Origin: Maritalea mobilis
Lineage (GTDB): Bacteria; Pseudomonadota; Alphaproteobacteria; Rhizobiales; Devosiaceae
Length of the DNA stretch: 64,000 nucleotides
Reading direction: 5' to 3'
Assembly (NCBI RefSeq): GCF_004363175.1
Contig: NZ_SNYR01000001.1
Location: forward strand, 992,001 to 1,056,000
The notes under the pieces were generated by a model that saw only the letters and a program-made list of their open reading frames with translations, was not told the origin of the DNA and made no database searches. Position numbers and translations under genes: made by a program. How positions within the stretch are numbered: the first letter of the stretch is position 1; every line of letters begins with the position of its first letter. Positions 36,944 through 47,175 of the stretch are shown in pieces.

Positions 36944-37016
36944 GCTTGTAAAATAATTTACAAGCATTTGTAAAAATATGTACACGATTTTACAAAATTT
37001 TCCTTATATTACAAGC
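36944..37016. promoter_or_regulatory. ScfR operator array with five TTTGTAAA-type half-sites
   Basis: A perfect palindrome GCTTGTAAA-ATAA-TTTACAAGC occupies 36944-36965 (9-4-9). TTTGTAAA follows at 36967-36974, TTTACAAA at 36989-36996 and TTACAAGC at 37009-37016. The first pair has the 8-4-8 layout of the PccR motif TTTGCAAA-N4-TTTGCAAA. The later sites lie about two helical turns apart. The array lies between the divergent ScfR gene and the ABC operon. Confidence 0.75.
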
Positions 37017-37116
37017 GTCTATTGAAAAGTTTTCAAAACTACCTCTTAATTTAGCACGATGCAGCGCATGGGAGTTCATTTTATGGAAGCGCGCATCAAT
37101 TCAAAGGAGGAGAATA

Positions 37117-38466
37117 ATGACTGAACGCAATGATGGCCCTTCACGCCGTCGAGTTCTTAAGGGCGCAGCAGCTGGTCTTGTGACAGCTGGTATTGCCCCG
37201 ACAATCATCACCAGCCGCGCCTATGGCCAGGAATATCGCAACAAACCAAGCGGTGACACAGTTACGCTTGGCTTCAACGTGCCTCAAACCGGCCCATATG
37301 CCGATGAAGGTGCGGACGAGTTGCGCGCTTACGAACTCGCTGTTGAACATTTGAATGGCGAAGGCGACGGCGGCATGCTGAACACAATGCAGCCATCTAA
37401 CCTTAAAGGGAACGGCATTTTGGGCAAGAAAGTTGCCTATGTGACCGGTGACACCCAAACCAAATCTGATGCTGCGCGTGCTTCTGCCAAGCGGATGATT
37501 GAAAAAGATGGCGCACTGATGATCACTGGCGGTTCATCATCTGGCGTTGCGGTTGCGGTGCAAGGCCTTTGCCAAGAGATGGGCACCATCTTTATGGCCG
37601 GCTTGACCCACTCAAACGACACCACAGGTAAAGATAAGCGGCGCTATGGCTTCCGCCATTTCTTTAACGCTTACATGTCTGGCGCTGCTTTGGGTCCGGT
37701 TCTGGCTGACGAATACGGTACAGAGCGCCGCGCATATCACCTAACAGCCGACTATAACTGGGGCTGGACGCAAGAAGAATCCATGAAAAACGCCACTGAG
37801 GCATTGGGTTGGGAAACGGTGAACACTGTTAAAACCCCAGTGGGCGCTGGTGACTTCTCGCAATATATCACCCCTGTGTTGAACTCAGGCGCTGATGTAT
37901 TGATCCTGAACCACTATGGCCGTGACATGGTGAACTCTTTGACCCAGGCTGTTCAGTTCGGCCTGCGCGATAAGCAAGTGAACGGCAAAGATTTCCAAAT
38001 TGTTGTGCCGCTCTTCTCACGCTTGATGGCGCAAGGTGCGGGCGACAACATTAAAGGCATTTTGGGTTCAACCAACTGGAACTGGTCTTTGCAAGATGCT
38101 GGTTCACAAGCCTTTGTGAAATCATTTGGTGCAAAATACGGCTTCCCACCATCAATGGCGGCGCACACTTGCTATGTGCAAGCGCTTCTTTACGCCGATG
38201 CATGTGAGCGGGCTGGAACATTCTATCCACCAGATGTGATCCGTGCGCTTGAAGGCCACAAATTTGATGGCATGGGCAATGGCCCAACTGAATATCGTGC
38301 AGAAGATCACCAATGCTTCAAAGACGTGTTGGTTGTGCGCGGTAACGAAAACCCAACATCTCAATTCGACTTGCTCAATGTGGTGCAACAAGTGCCGCGT
38401 TCACAGGTTGAATATGATGCCTCCATCTTCGGTGGCGAGTTGGGACCATACGAAGTCTCCATGTAA
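37117..38466 (+). CDS. ABC importer substrate-binding protein, branched-chain amino acid/urea type
   Basis: A 449-aa periplasmic-binding protein with a twin-arginine signal (SRRRVLKGAAAGLVTAG, about 9-25), implying export of a folded form. The mature part is the LivK-like fold starting TVTLGFNVPQTGPYADEGA. Substrate is not decided by sequence: this family takes amino acids, urea, amides or short carboxylates. Strong ribosome site CAAAGGAGGAGAATA. The operon continues with two permeases, two ATPases and acs. Confidence 0.92.
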   Translation: MTERNDGPSRRRVLKGAAAGLVTAGIAPTIITSRAYGQEYRNKPSGDTVTLGFNVPQTGPYADEGADELRAYELAVEHLNGEGDGGMLNTMQPSNLKGNGILGKKVAYVTGDTQTKSDAARASAKRMIEKDGALMITGGSSSGVAVAVQGLCQEMGTIFMAGLTHSNDTTGKDKRRYGFRHFFNAYMSGAALGPVLADEYGTERRAYHLTADYNWGWTQEESMKNATEALGWETVNTVKTPVGAGDFSQYITPVLNSGADVLILNHYGRDMVNSLTQAVQFGLRDKQVNGKDFQIVVPLFSRLMAQGAGDNIKGILGSTNWNWSLQDAGSQAFVKSFGAKYGFPPSMAAHTCYVQALLYADACERAGTFYPPDVIRALEGHKFDGMGNGPTEYRAEDHQCFKDVLVVRGNENPTSQFDLLNVVQQVPRSQVEYDASIFGGELGPYEVSM

Positions 38467-38485
38467 TCTTGGACTTTTGGTTTGT

Positions 38486-38510
38486 CGGGGCGGCAGCGCT
38501 GCCCCGGCCT
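38486..38510 (+). other. Intercistronic hairpin after the binding-protein gene
   Basis: GGGGCGGCAGC-GCTGCCCC forms a GC-rich stem around the palindrome GGCAGCGCTGCC (38492-38503), followed by GGCCTTTAGATTTT. Such hairpins after binding-protein genes stabilise the upstream mRNA or partly terminate transcription, giving excess binding protein over permease (known principle). Confidence 0.6.
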
Positions 38511-38541
38511 TTAGATTTTGCCGGTGGGGGGAGTTAACCAC

Positions 38542-39570
38542 ATGGATGCGATATTGCTGCAATTGTTAAACGGGCTGGATAAGGGCGGCGCCTATGCGCT
38601 GATCGCCTTGGGCCTGACACTGGTTTTCGGCACTTTGGGCGTGGTCAACTTTGCCCATGGTGCTTTGTTTATGCTCGGCGCTTTTTGTGCAGTCACCCTG
38701 CGCAAATTGCTGACCTTGGAGCAAGTTGTTCTGGACACAGAAAATTTGACCGCCTGGGGCACCCCCACTGAAATTCGCACCCCCTATGTGGAAGCATGGT
38801 TTGGCGATTTTGGCGCCGTTTTGGTCAATTATTCTGTGCCGCTCGCCATTCTCTTGGCCATCCCCGTTATGCTTGCCGTTGGCGTGGCCATGGAACGCGG
38901 CTTGATCAAACATTTTTATCGCCGTCCCCACGCAGAACAGATTTTGGTAACCTTCGGTCTGGCCATTGTTTTGCAGGAAATCATCAAACATTTCTTTGGC
39001 GCGAACCCTATTCCGCAGCCAATGCCTGAAAACTTCTCTGGCGCGGCTGACATTGGCGTCATGCTCGGCATGGACCCGAATGTGATCGTTTATCCATGGT
39101 GGCGCCTTGTTTACTTCGCCTTCTCCGTAATCGTGATCGGCGCAGTATTTGCCTTCTTGCAATTCACCACCTTCGGCATGGTTGTGCGCGCTGGCATGGC
39201 AGACCGGGAAACCGTTGGCCTGATCGGCATCGATATCGACAAGCGCTTCACCGCAATGTTCGGCCTTGCCGCCGTGGTCGCTGGCGTTGCAGGCGTCATG
39301 TATACGCCGCTGTTGCCGCCTGATTATCACCTTGGCATGGACTTCCTTGTGCTCACCTTCGTCGTGGTTGTTGTGGGCGGCATGGGCTCTTTGCCCGGCG
39401 CGGTTGCAGCAGGCTTCCTGCTCGGTATTTTGCAAAGCTTCGCCTCAATGACTGAAGTGAAAGCCATTATTCCAGGCATCGACCAAATCATCATCTATCT
39501 TGTTGCCGTGATCATTTTGCTGGTGCGTCCTCGCGGGCTTATGGGCCGCAAAGGCGTGATGGAAAGCTAA
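38542..39570 (+). CDS. ABC importer permease, LivH type
   Basis: A 342-aa membrane protein starting MDAILLQLLNGLDKGGAYAL after GGGGGGAG. LivH signatures are GLTLVFGTLGVVNFAHGALFMLG and the late GLAAVVAGVAGVM cytoplasmic coupling region. About 35 residues between the first helices (around 65-95) are an insertion relative to E. coli LivH. It pairs with the LivM-type permease next door. Confidence 0.92.
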   Translation: MDAILLQLLNGLDKGGAYALIALGLTLVFGTLGVVNFAHGALFMLGAFCAVTLRKLLTLEQVVLDTENLTAWGTPTEIRTPYVEAWFGDFGAVLVNYSVPLAILLAIPVMLAVGVAMERGLIKHFYRRPHAEQILVTFGLAIVLQEIIKHFFGANPIPQPMPENFSGAADIGVMLGMDPNVIVYPWWRLVYFAFSVIVIGAVFAFLQFTTFGMVVRAGMADRETVGLIGIDIDKRFTAMFGLAAVVAGVAGVMYTPLLPPDYHLGMDFLVLTFVVVVVGGMGSLPGAVAAGFLLGILQSFASMTEVKAIIPGIDQIIIYLVAVIILLVRPRGLMGRKGVMES

Positions 39571-39582
39571 GGGAGAACAACA

Positions 39583-40746
39583 ATGAACCTTCAAGGCATC
39601 TTTTCCATGTCACGCAAAGATTTGACCACACTGGTGATCTTTTCAATCGTTGTGTTGGCGCTACCCATCTGGCTGCAACCGTTCGGTGCAGCCTATCCCG
39701 ACCTGATGCAGCGCTTTGCCATCTTCGGCATTCTGGCCATCGGCTTCAACATTCTGTTCGGCCTCACAGGCTATCTCAGCTTTGGCCACGCAGCATTTCT
39801 GGGCGTTGGCTCTTATACCGCGGTTTGGACATTTAAACTGTTTTCGATGAACCCAATCCCGGCGCTGTTTTTCGCTGTAATCATGTCTGGCCTCTTCGCC
39901 TTCATCATCGGCTTTGTGAGCTTGCGCCGTTCAGGCATCTACTTCTCGATCCTGACGCTCGCCTTCGCGCAGATGTCGTACAATCTGGCTTATTCTGTGC
40001 TGACCCCAATCACCAATGGTGAGACCGGCTTGCAACTGGAATCCAGCGATCCACGTATCATCGACAGTATGTTTGTGGGTGAACAAGCTGGCCTGCCCGT
40101 TTCCAACTTCTTCGGTTTGGAAATGTCTGGCATCCCCGGCTTTTACTTCTGCGCGATCTTCTTGATCATCGGGTTCTTCATTACCCAACGCATCTTTGCA
40201 TCACCATTCGGCATGATGCTGCGTGGCATCAAATCCAACCAAACCCGGATGAACTATACCGGTTTCAACACACGGCCCTATACGCTCACCGCCTTTGTGA
40301 TCTCTGGCATGTATGCTGGCTTAGCTGGTGGTTTGATGGCTGTAACCGACCCATTGGCAGGCGCAGAGCGCATGCAATGGACCGCTTCAGGTGAAATCGT
40401 ATTGATGACCATCCTTGGCGGTGTAGGCACCCTATTGGGCCCGATTGTTGGCGCTTGGCTGATCAAATATTTCGAGAACATCTTCTCAAGCTTCAACGAG
40501 AACGTTTTGCACAATCTGTTCGGCTTCCTGCCTGATGGCGTTGAAAGCGTTGTGGTGGAAATCACGTCAATGTTTGTTGGCGAAGGCTGGCACCTCACCC
40601 TTGGCTTGGTGTTCGTGCTTGTTGTGACCTTCCTGCCCGGCGGCATCATGGAAGGCTATCGCCGGATCACCGCTATGTTCACAGGCGGCGGAGGTGATGG
40701 CAAAAAAGCCAATGCCGACGACAAGCAAACACAACCAGCCGAATAG
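39583..40746 (+). CDS. ABC importer permease, LivM type
   Basis: A 387-aa membrane protein. The LivM motif [20 protein letters not shown] is near residue 57-76, with the coupling segment [15 protein letters not shown] further on. The charged C-terminal tail ([14 protein letters not shown]) is cytoplasmic. Twelve nt after the LivH-type gene. Confidence 0.93.
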   Translation: MNLQGIFSMSRKDLTTLVIFSIVVLALPIWLQPFGAAYPDLMQRFAIFGILAIGFNILFGLTGYLSFGHAAFLGVGSYTAVWTFKLFSMNPIPALFFAVIMSGLFAFIIGFVSLRRSGIYFSILTLAFAQMSYNLAYSVLTPITNGETGLQLESSDPRIIDSMFVGEQAGLPVSNFFGLEMSGIPGFYFCAIFLIIGFFITQRIFASPFGMMLRGIKSNQTRMNYTGFNTRPYTLTAFVISGMYAGLAGGLMAVTDPLAGAERMQWTASGEIVLMTILGGVGTLLGPIVGAWLIKYFENIFSSFNENVLHNLFGFLPDGVESVVVEITSMFVGEGWHLTLGLVFVLVVTFLPGGIMEGYRRITAMFTGGGGDGKKANADDKQTQPAE

Positions 40747-40763
40747 CTAAAGGAGCACATATT

Positions 40764-41534
40764 ATGACGACCGCTAACGAAAATGTCGTTCTTCACGTTG
40801 CCGATGTGCACAAAACCTTTGGCGGGTTGCACGCATTGAGTGACATTGACCTTCAAATCGAAGAAGGCAAAACCCACGCCATTATCGGCCCCAACGGCGC
40901 CGGCAAATCCACTCTCCTAAACGTTGTGGTGGGCCGCTTGGCCCCCACACGTGGCGCGGTGGTGTTTGATGGCCAGGTGCTGACAGGAAAGCAGCCACAC
41001 GAAATCAACCAAGTTGGCGTGGCCCGTGTGTTCCAAACACCGGAAATTTTCCCCGAACTTTCCGTGCTGCAAAATGTGATGGCACCTGCTTTCGCGAAGC
41101 GTGATGGGGCGTTCAAGCTGAACTTCTTGTCATCATTGGCAGACGAAAAGCAAATCCGCGAAGAAGCGGAGCATATGCTGGAAGATATTGGCCTGATCCA
41201 TCAAAAAGACATGCATGCTGGCTCCCTTTCCCGCGGCGACAAGCGCCGGATGGAACTGGCCATGTGCTTGATGCAGCATCCAAAGCTTTTACTGCTGGAT
41301 GAGCCAACCGCTGGCATGTCTCGCCACGACACGAACACCACCATTGAACTTTTGAAAAAGATCAAAGAACGCGGCATGACCAAAGTGATCATTGAGCACG
41401 ACATGCATGTGGTGTTCTCGCTGGCCGATAAAATCTCGGTGCTTGCAGGTGGGCGCATTATCGCCGAAGGTACGCCTGAGGAAGTGCGCAACAATCCAAA
41501 AGTGCAAGAAGCATATTTGGGAGGAGCACACTAA
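40764..41534 (+). CDS. ABC importer ATPase, LivG type
   Basis: A 256-aa ATPase with Walker A GPNGAGKST (42-50) and Walker B LLLLDEPTAGMS. The ABC signature is LSRGDKRRME, differing from the common LSYGQQR but frequent in LivG proteins. The HDMHVVFSLADKI switch histidine is present. The stop shares TAATG with the LivF-type gene. Confidence 0.95.
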   Translation: MTTANENVVLHVADVHKTFGGLHALSDIDLQIEEGKTHAIIGPNGAGKSTLLNVVVGRLAPTRGAVVFDGQVLTGKQPHEINQVGVARVFQTPEIFPELSVLQNVMAPAFAKRDGAFKLNFLSSLADEKQIREEAEHMLEDIGLIHQKDMHAGSLSRGDKRRMELAMCLMQHPKLLLLDEPTAGMSRHDTNTTIELLKKIKERGMTKVIIEHDMHVVFSLADKISVLAGGRIIAEGTPEEVRNNPKVQEAYLGGAH

Positions 41535-42301
41535 TGAATGCAATGACAACGGAAAGCAATATGATGAGCGATGCACAACCAAAACAAAAAGAGGCACAGC
41601 CTTTTCTGTCGGTAAAGGATGTGCACGCCTATTACGGTGAAAGCTATATCGTGCAAGGCGTGAGCCTTGAATTGCCCCATGGTGAAATTCTGGCTTTGCT
41701 GGGCCGCAACGGCGCGGGTAAAACCTCTACCCTGCGCACGTTGGCTCGAGTGGACGACCCACAATTGACCCAAGGTGAAATTTGGCTGGATGGCCAACCT
41801 CTGCACAAAATGCGCGCCCACGAGGCAGCGCAAGCAGGCTTGCAATTGGTGCCGGAAGATCGACGCATCATTCAAGGCCTAACCGTGGAAGAAAACCTGA
41901 CCCTTGCCCAAGTGGCACCGGGCCATGGATGGACCATCGAACAAGTTTATGAGCGTTTCCCACGCCTCGCTGAACGCCGCAACCAGGAAGGCGTGACCCT
42001 TTCTGGCGGTGAACAGCAAATGCTGGCCATTGGCCGCGCATTGGTGCGGGATGTCAAACTCTTGCTACTGGACGAGCCTTATGAAGGCTTGGCCCCTGTT
42101 ATTGTGCAAGAGATTGAAAAGATCCTGTTGGAAATTAAAAAACTCGGGATCACCACCATTATCGTTGAGCAGAACGCAGTTGCTGCGCTCAAGCTTGCCG
42201 ATAAGGCTGTTATTTTCGACACGGGCGAAGTTGTGTTTAGCGGCTCTGCCAAAGAAGTGTTGGAAAACGAGCAATTGCGTCACGAATATCTGGCCATCTA
42301 A
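41534..42301 (+). CDS. ABC importer ATPase, LivF type
   Basis: A 255-aa ATPase with Walker A GRNGAGKTS (57-65), signature LSGGEQQML and Walker B LLLLDEPYEGLAP, characteristic of LivF. The N-terminal 22 residues are polar and precede the ABC fold; ATG 41564 or 41567 are internal alternatives. Last gene of the transporter, 119 nt before acs. Confidence 0.95.
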   Translation: MNAMTTESNMMSDAQPKQKEAQPFLSVKDVHAYYGESYIVQGVSLELPHGEILALLGRNGAGKTSTLRTLARVDDPQLTQGEIWLDGQPLHKMRAHEAAQAGLQLVPEDRRIIQGLTVEENLTLAQVAPGHGWTIEQVYERFPRLAERRNQEGVTLSGGEQQMLAIGRALVRDVKLLLLDEPYEGLAPVIVQEIEKILLEIKKLGITTIIVEQNAVAALKLADKAVIFDTGEVVFSGSAKEVLENEQLRHEYLAI

Positions 42302-42420
42302 CCAGATAGTCTAAGCGCAAATTGGCGACCGGGAGCGATAGGGTCCGGCCACCATTTTGAAGATGTGTAACTTTTGAAATGGGCATTGCTGAGCATAGCT
42401 TGGCAATGAGAGGGAAGAAT

Positions 42421-44355
42421 ATGTCCGGCAAAACCTATCCGGTGTTTGAAGCATGGGCGCAAAACGCGCTGATCACCAAAGACAAATATGACGAAATGTA
42501 TGCCCAATCCATCAATGACCCTGATGGGTTTTGGGCGGAACAAGCAAAGCGGCTTGATTGGATCAAGCCGCCCACCCGCATCAAAAACACCAGCTTTGAT
42601 CCGGTAGAGATCAAATGGTTTGAAGACGGCGTGCTGAATGTGGCGCACAATTGCATTGATCGCCATTTAGAACAGCGCGGCGATCAAGTTGCCTTTTATT
42701 GGGAGCCAGACCATCCGGATCAACCTGCCCAAGTGATCACCTACAATCAATTGCATGAGCGCGTATGCCGCTTTGCCAATGTGCTGAAAGAGCTAGGCGT
42801 GAAAAAGGGCGATCGGGTAACACTTTACCTGCCGATGATCCCTGAGATCGCCTATGCCATGCTGGCCTGTGCCCGCATTGGGGCGGTGCACTCGGTGGTA
42901 TTTGCAGGCTTCTCACCTGAAGCCCTTGCGGGGCGGATCAATGACTGCGACAGCACCATTGTCATCACCGCCGACGAAGGTAGCCGCGGTGGCCGCGCCA
43001 TTCCGCTGAAAAAGAATGTGGACGATGCCCTGCCCCACGCATTGGGCGTGGAAAAAGTGTTGGTAGTGGAACATACCGGCGCCAACATCACCATGAAGGG
43101 CGGTCGCGATGTGTGGTGGCATGAAGCCGCAGCGGGCGTTGACGAATTCTGCGACGTGGAACCTATGGGCGCAGAAGACCCGCTTTTCATTCTTTACACA
43201 TCCGGCTCCACCGGAAAACCCAAAGGCGTGGTGCACACGAGCGGGGGATACCTCACCTATATCTCCCTCGCTCACCGCGCCGTATTCAACTATGAAGATG
43301 GCGATATTTTCTGGTGCGGTGCAGATTTGGGCTGGATCACCGGACACAGCTTCACCCTTTATGCACCGCTATCAAACGGCGCTACATCGGTGATGTATGA
43401 AGGCGTGCCAAACTTCCCAGACGCGTCGCGCTTCTGGCAGATCATCGACAAATATCAAGTCAATCAATTCTACACAGCGCCCACAGCCATCCGAGCTTTG
43501 ATGGGAGCTGGCGATGATTTTGTGACCAAAACCAGCCGCAAATCGCTCAAACTTCTGGGCACGGCAGGCGAACCGATCAACCCAGAAGCGTGGGAATGGT
43601 ATTTCCATGTGGTGGGCGAAGGGCGCTGCCCAATTGTTGACACTTGGTGGCAAACCGAAACCGGCGGCTGCATGATCACCCCGTTCCCCGGCGCGACGGA
43701 AATGAAGCCAGGTGCGGCCACCACCCCATTTTTCGGCATCAAGCCCCAACTGGTGGATAATGATGGCAATGTGCTGGACGGCGAAGCCGAAGGCAATTTG
43801 TGCATTCTCGACAGCTGGCCCGCCCAAGCCCGTACCATTTATGGCGACCATCAACGCTTCGTGGACACCTATTTCACGACCTATAAGGGGAAATATTTCA
43901 CCTCCGACGGCTGCAAATGCGATGCGGACGGCGATTATTGGATCACCGGGCGCGTGGACGACGTGTTGAACGTTTCCGGCCACCGCATGGGCACAGCGGA
44001 GGTGGAAAGCGCCTTGGTGTCGCACGATATGGTGTCAGAAGCCGCGGTGGTGGGTTACCCCCATGATGTGAAAGGCCAAGGCATCTATGTCTATGTGACG
44101 TTGATGGCAGGCGTGGAGCAAAGCGATGATCTGGCGAAAGACTTGCGCCAATGGGTGCGCAAGGAAATTGGCCCCATCGCCACACCAGACCTGCTGCAAT
44201 TCGCACCAGACCTGCCTAAAACACGGTCTGGCAAAATCATGCGGCGCATTTTGCGCAAAATCGCAGAAGACGACTTCTCAAATCTCGGCGACATTTCAAC
44301 ACTGGCTGACCCGTCTGTGGTCGATAAGCTGATTGAAAATCGCCAAAACAGATAG
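42421..44355 (+). CDS. acs: Acetyl-CoA synthetase (AMP-forming)
   Basis: A 644-aa ligase. The AMP-binding loop [11 protein letters not shown], the [10 protein letters not shown] specificity region (Trp typical for acetate/propionate) and the C-terminal [10 protein letters not shown] with the acetylatable lysine are present. It makes acetyl-CoA from acetate, CoA and ATP. ATG 42421 (MSGKTYPV) follows GAGAGGGAAGAAT; the frame is open 14 codons earlier. Position after the ABC importer suggests that the imported compound is a substrate or yields one. A strong terminator follows. Confidence 0.95.
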   Translation: MSGKTYPVFEAWAQNALITKDKYDEMYAQSINDPDGFWAEQAKRLDWIKPPTRIKNTSFDPVEIKWFEDGVLNVAHNCIDRHLEQRGDQVAFYWEPDHPDQPAQVITYNQLHERVCRFANVLKELGVKKGDRVTLYLPMIPEIAYAMLACARIGAVHSVVFAGFSPEALAGRINDCDSTIVITADEGSRGGRAIPLKKNVDDALPHALGVEKVLVVEHTGANITMKGGRDVWWHEAAAGVDEFCDVEPMGAEDPLFILYTSGSTGKPKGVVHTSGGYLTYISLAHRAVFNYEDGDIFWCGADLGWITGHSFTLYAPLSNGATSVMYEGVPNFPDASRFWQIIDKYQVNQFYTAPTAIRALMGAGDDFVTKTSRKSLKLLGTAGEPINPEAWEWYFHVVGEGRCPIVDTWWQTETGGCMITPFPGATEMKPGAATTPFFGIKPQLVDNDGNVLDGEAEGNLCILDSWPAQARTIYGDHQRFVDTYFTTYKGKYFTSDGCKCDADGDYWITGRVDDVLNVSGHRMGTAEVESALVSHDMVSEAAVVGYPHDVKGQGIYVYVTLMAGVEQSDDLAKDLRQWVRKEIGPIATPDLLQFAPDLPKTRSGKIMRRILRKIAEDDFSNLGDISTLADPSVVDKLIENRQNR

Positions 44356-44394
44356 GCCTAAAGCAACTGTCCCCACTTTGTTTGGGCCGTATAC

Positions 44395-44432
44395 GGGGCG
44401 CTTCCGAATGATCGGAGCGCCCCTCAATTTTG
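44395..44432 (+). terminator. Terminator after acs
   Basis: GGGGCGCTTCCGA-ATGA-TCGGAGCGCCCC forms a 12-bp stem with one bulge, followed by TCAATTTT. It closes the ABC-acs operon. Confidence 0.8.
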
Positions 44433-44557
44433 CCCTAAGCATGTTGTCGCCTTTCAGCAACGGCTGCGCACCAAAGTTGGGCAACACTCTGTTTTGAATT
44501 GATTATCTGCCGTTCGCCTGCTCTTGATTGCGCAACTTTTGGGGAAATTGCACGCAT

Positions 44558-45778
44558 ATGGCGAACTCACTTCTAAAACATCCAGATTTTATGCGCCTCT
44601 GGTCGGCGCAAATCGGGTCAGCCTTTGGCTCGCGGATCACACGCACGGTTCTGCCCATTATCGCAATTTTGCTGATCGATGCTGATCCCAATGAAATTGC
44701 CATTCTTTCCGCCCTAAGCTTTGCCCCTGGCCTGATCGTCGCATTTTTTGCTGGCGGATTTATTGATCGAAACCAAAAGCGCCCGCTTTTGATCGTCACC
44801 GATTTGGTCCGTGCGGCCCTCATCTTCAGCATTCCCCTTGCTGCCTTCTTTGGATCAATCACGATGATGCAACTCTATATTGTTGCAGCTTTGGTGGGCG
44901 CCGCGACCGCGCTGTTTCAAATCGCAGACAATGCCTATTTGCCGCGCTTGGTTGAAAAAGACCAATTGGTGGAAGCAAACTCTAAACTGGAATCCACTGA
45001 CGCGGTGGCAGAGGCTGCGGGACCGGGCATCGCCGGGTTGCTGGTTTCTCTAGTCACAGCCCCTGTTGCCATGATGGTCGACGGGTTCACCTATCTTTGG
45101 TCTGCCCTGATGCTCACACGCATCAAAAAGCAAGAACCTGAAAAACAAGCACGCGATGAAAATGATAATTTGCTGAGTGATGCCATTGCAGGGCTAAAAG
45201 CCTGCACCAATCACCCAGTTGTCGGCCCAATTCTGGCAGCGGAAACCTTACTTGCCTTTTTCGGCGGGACTTACCTCACGCTCTATATGATTGTGGGCCT
45301 GCGCACCATTGGGCTAGATCCCTTCACGCTGGGCGTCATCATCAGCCTTGGGGGTGTTGGTGGTTTTCTTGGTGCCATGGCCGCAGCGCCGATGGCCCAA
45401 AAGCTAGGACTGCGCACAACATTGCTGATCACCCTAGCCTTGGGGCAATTGTCGAACTTCTTCATTCCACTGGCCGCGGCAATGCCTGAATTCGGCGCAG
45501 CCTTTTTGGCACTGCAACAAATTGCTGGCGACATCTTCATGACCATCTTTGTCATTCAGGCACTCAGCCTGCGTCAGCGGGTAATGGACGAAAATCTATT
45601 GGCCCGTGCCAATGCCACATTCCAATTGACCACAGGGATTGCGGTGACCATCAGCGCGCTATTGGCTGGCCCATTGACCATTATATTTGGCATTGCCCCA
45701 GTGCTTTGGGGCGCGGCAATCGGCAGCATGTTGGCGCTGCCGATCATGTGGTTGGCCAAAGAGGAAAAGGCCGCCTAA
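44558..45778 (+). CDS. MFS transporter (DHA3-like)
   Basis: About 406 aa, 12 membrane segments, starting MANSLLKHPDFMRLWSAQIGSAFG, the entry motif of MFS_3/DHA3 exporters. The A-loop reads AGGFIDRNQKRPLL. Substrate unknown. Two similar exporters lie at 48876 and 56802. The ribosome site (GGGGAAA) is rather far from ATG 44558. The stop shares CTAA (45775-45778) with convergent hemN. Confidence 0.87.
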   Translation: MANSLLKHPDFMRLWSAQIGSAFGSRITRTVLPIIAILLIDADPNEIAILSALSFAPGLIVAFFAGGFIDRNQKRPLLIVTDLVRAALIFSIPLAAFFGSITMMQLYIVAALVGAATALFQIADNAYLPRLVEKDQLVEANSKLESTDAVAEAAGPGIAGLLVSLVTAPVAMMVDGFTYLWSALMLTRIKKQEPEKQARDENDNLLSDAIAGLKACTNHPVVGPILAAETLLAFFGGTYLTLYMIVGLRTIGLDPFTLGVIISLGGVGGFLGAMAAAPMAQKLGLRTTLLITLALGQLSNFFIPLAAAMPEFGAAFLALQQIAGDIFMTIFVIQALSLRQRVMDENLLARANATFQLTTGIAVTISALLAGPLTIIFGIAPVLWGAAIGSMLALPIMWLAKEEKAA

Positions 45779-47124
45779 ACCGCTTTGGAATGGCGGGCGG
45801 TGCCTTGACCGAAATAGATGTCAAACTTGGCCGCAATGGCACGCACAAACGGCTTGCCTTGGCCAATTACAGCAAAATGGCGCTCATCATTTTCAATGAA
45901 ACCGTCACGATCTTGCGCCGCAATCATATTTGCTTCGCGCAAAACCTGACGCGCAGGCTCCCCAAAACGCGCCACCAGCTCAGCTTTATCAAAGGAGAAC
46001 TGACACATAAGCTGCTCAATCACATGACCGCGCATACGGTCGTCTTCATTTAACACATAGCCTTTACCGACAGCCAATTCGCCCTTATCGATCATGGCCT
46101 GATATTGGCCCGTGGGCACCACATTTTGAATATAGCCATTCCGGTTTTGGCCGATGGCTGATCCGCCAAAGCCAATCATCGCATCAGCTGGATCGACCGT
46201 GTATCCTTGGAAATTACGACGCAAAGTGCCATCGCGGGCGGCAATTGCCATCTTATCATGCGGCAAGGCAAAATGGTCAAAACCAACCCGATCATATCCG
46301 GCATCCACAAGTGCATCAGCGGCTTTCATCGCATGTTCAAACCGCTCAACCGTACCCGGCAATGCAGCTTCATCGATCATTTTCTGATGGGTCTTCATCC
46401 ATGGGACGTGGGCATAGCCAAACAGGGCAATCCGATCTGGCTGCAAAAACGCTGTTTTGGCCACTGTGTCCATCAACCGTTCTGTCGTTTGGTGTGGCAA
46501 ACCATACAAAACATCGAGATTGATGGATTGAATGCCATGGGCCCGCAGCGCATTGACCACATCGCGCGTCACTTCAAAGCTTTGCGGACGATTGATCGCT
46601 TTTTGCACAACGTCAGAAAAGTCCTGCACGCCAATGCTGGCACGTGTCAGACCGAAATCAACCATGCCTTTAATTTGATCTGGCGTTACATCACTCGGGT
46701 CAATTTCAATGGAAATTTCAGCGTCATCCGCGAAATCAAAATGAGTGCACAGTACATCTTTCAGGCGCGCAAAATCATCTGATTGCAACAGGGTTGGCGA
46801 GCCGCCACCAAGGTGCAAAGACACAACATTCAACCGATGCGGCAACTTTGCAGCCACCATCTCAATCTCTTTAAACAAACGCTGCAAATAGGCCTGCACC
46901 GGCGCATATTTCAACGTTTGTTTGGTGTTACAGCCGCAGAACCAGCACAACCGATCACAAAAAGGAATATGAATATAAAGCGAAAGCTTATCATCTGCCC
47001 GAAAGCTGGAAAGCCATTCCGCATAAACCGCATTATTCACCTCGTCAGTGAAGTGCGGCGCAGTAGGATATGAAGTATAACGCGGCACAGGCGCCGCATA
47101 TTTTTCAATAAGTGAGTGGTCCAT
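45775..47124 (-). CDS. hemN: Oxygen-independent coproporphyrinogen III oxidase
   Basis: A 449-aa radical-SAM enzyme with the CxxxCxxC cluster motif at C56, C60 and C63 (FCDRLCWFCGC; the extra Cys is typical of true HemN). SAM-binding GGGSPTLL follows. The length and C-terminal HemN domain separate it from HemW. It makes protoporphyrinogen IX without O2, complementing hemF at 3270. The FNR box at 47176-47189 indicates induction at low oxygen. Confidence 0.95.
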   Translation of the reverse strand: MDHSLIEKYAAPVPRYTSYPTAPHFTDEVNNAVYAEWLSSFRADDKLSLYIHIPFCDRLCWFCGCNTKQTLKYAPVQAYLQRLFKEIEMVAAKLPHRLNVVSLHLGGGSPTLLQSDDFARLKDVLCTHFDFADDAEISIEIDPSDVTPDQIKGMVDFGLTRASIGVQDFSDVVQKAINRPQSFEVTRDVVNALRAHGIQSINLDVLYGLPHQTTERLMDTVAKTAFLQPDRIALFGYAHVPWMKTHQKMIDEAALPGTVERFEHAMKAADALVDAGYDRVGFDHFALPHDKMAIAARDGTLRRNFQGYTVDPADAMIGFGGSAIGQNRNGYIQNVVPTGQYQAMIDKGELAVGKGYVLNEDDRMRGHVIEQLMCQFSFDKAELVARFGEPARQVLREANMIAAQDRDGFIENDERHFAVIGQGKPFVRAIAAKFDIYFGQGTARHSKAV

Positions 47125-47175
47125 GTTCGTCCCCTATTCTGTAGCGCTAAACTAGCGACAGGAAAATTTCCCGCC

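Noticed and set aside
38566-39435. 289-codon minus-strand frame opposite the LivH-type permease
   Set aside because: It is rich in His, Gln and Asn as expected from reading a membrane-protein gene backwards; no independent support.
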